Positions 63,859 to 64,000 of a stretch of DNA of 64,000 bases are shown here, piece after piece. Positions within the stretch are counted from its first letter, which is position 1. Each line of letters opens with the position of its first letter. The notes below the pieces were generated by a model, which saw nothing but the letters and a program-made list of their open reading frames with translations, made no database searches and was not told the DNA's origin. The DNA is from Chitinophagaceae bacterium (GTDB lineage Bacteria > Bacteroidota > Bacteroidia > Chitinophagales > Chitinophagaceae). Made by a program: the position numbers and the translations under genes. Location: positions 37,763 through 101,762 of the forward strand of contig CANFLL010000002.1 of NCBI GenBank assembly GCA_947447825.1, written 5' to 3'.

Positions 63859-64000
63859 TTTTACTCAAACAGAACAGTCCCTCACTTGAACGGAAGCATC
63901 GTTCACCTGAACGGCTCTTCCGTACAATTGAACCCAAAGTCCGTAAGCCTTCACGCAACTTCCGTACACTTAAACGGAAGAGTCGTACAAGTGAACCCAA
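63859..64000. repeat. 21-bp mosaic palindrome array, copy 2 (runs off the window)
   Basis: Six full 21-bp units and a partial one, starts at 63859, 63880, 63901, 63922, 63943, 63964 and 63985. Units such as GTACAATTGAACCCAAAGTCC and GTTCACCTGAACGGCTCTTCC (kept here only as type examples) use the same 12+9 plan as the array at 20619. The array continues beyond the window. Confidence 0.8.

Noticed and set aside
63776-64000. 74-codon minus-strand frame at the window end
   Set aside because: It is a translation of the 21-bp array; repeated Arg/Ser/Leu words follow the repeat period.

Overview
The window looks like a chromosomal segment of a low-GC member of the Bacteroidota, most likely Chitinophagaceae or a close relative. 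The grounds are family content (DUF6089 protein, GldA-type ABC ATPase, Rho with a long acidic N-terminus, fused E1 alpha/beta dehydrogenase, several signal-peptide beta-barrel proteins, CarB half of the Bacteroidetes type), starts without Shine-Dalgarno sequences, and many copies of the Bacteroidetes -7 box TAnnTTTG. No rRNA, tRNA, cas gene, transposase or phage gene was seen. The placement rests on remembered family patterns, not on a search.

Layout: 0-5.2 kb holds rplS (cut by the window edge), a GT22-like membrane glycosyltransferase, a small unknown protein, an acyl-CoA synthetase and an outer-membrane protein. 5.2-7.1 kb holds a 42-bp repeat array and an unknown 326-residue protein. 7.2-17.8 kb is housekeeping: recA, mfd (with a repeat inserted in frame), a DUF2059 protein, a cupin, rho, an OmpH-like protein and a MazEF-type toxin-antitoxin pair. 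18-23.1 kb holds an APC permease, the heptose-7-P kinase gene, a 21-bp repeat array, a decayed pseudogene and two outer-membrane proteins.

23.6-29.2 kb is a compact uronate operon, kduD-kduI-kdgK-yhcH-eda-exuT: hexuronate uptake and conversion to KDG, phosphorylation and aldol cleavage. Nearly every junction carries its own inverted repeat. A periplasmic GH28 pectinase-like enzyme (35-36.3 kb) and a GH2 glycosidase (50.9-53.5 kb) could feed it. 29.4 kb carries a GGGP synthase homologue. 30.4-34.1 kb is an arsenic operon, arsR-arsM-phosphoesterase-acr3-arsC, with a clear operator over the promoter. 34.1-35.0 kb is a repeat block: three MITE-like hairpin elements around a 62-bp tandem array.

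36.5-50 kb holds an M16 protease pair, pdxH, an outer-membrane barrel, an ABC exporter pair, a TPR lipoprotein, hemJ, a BI-1 family protein and a fused 2-oxoacid dehydrogenase E1. 50.2-50.5 kb is a second, inverted copy of the 42-bp array. 53.7-60.1 kb holds kdsB, gldA-like, eno, an FtsB-like gene, a small unknown gene and a large MscS channel. 60.1-64 kb holds a free-standing C-terminal half of CarB, a GNAT acetyltransferase, and a cassette-like gene bracketed by hairpin sequences next to a second 21-bp array.

No single locus stands out as a new defence or biosynthetic system. The unusual material is the repeat ecology: 42-bp, 21-bp, 62-bp and MITE-like families with exact periods, mosaic palindromes and one in-frame invasion of mfd, together with the split CarB and the hairpin-punctuated uronate operon.
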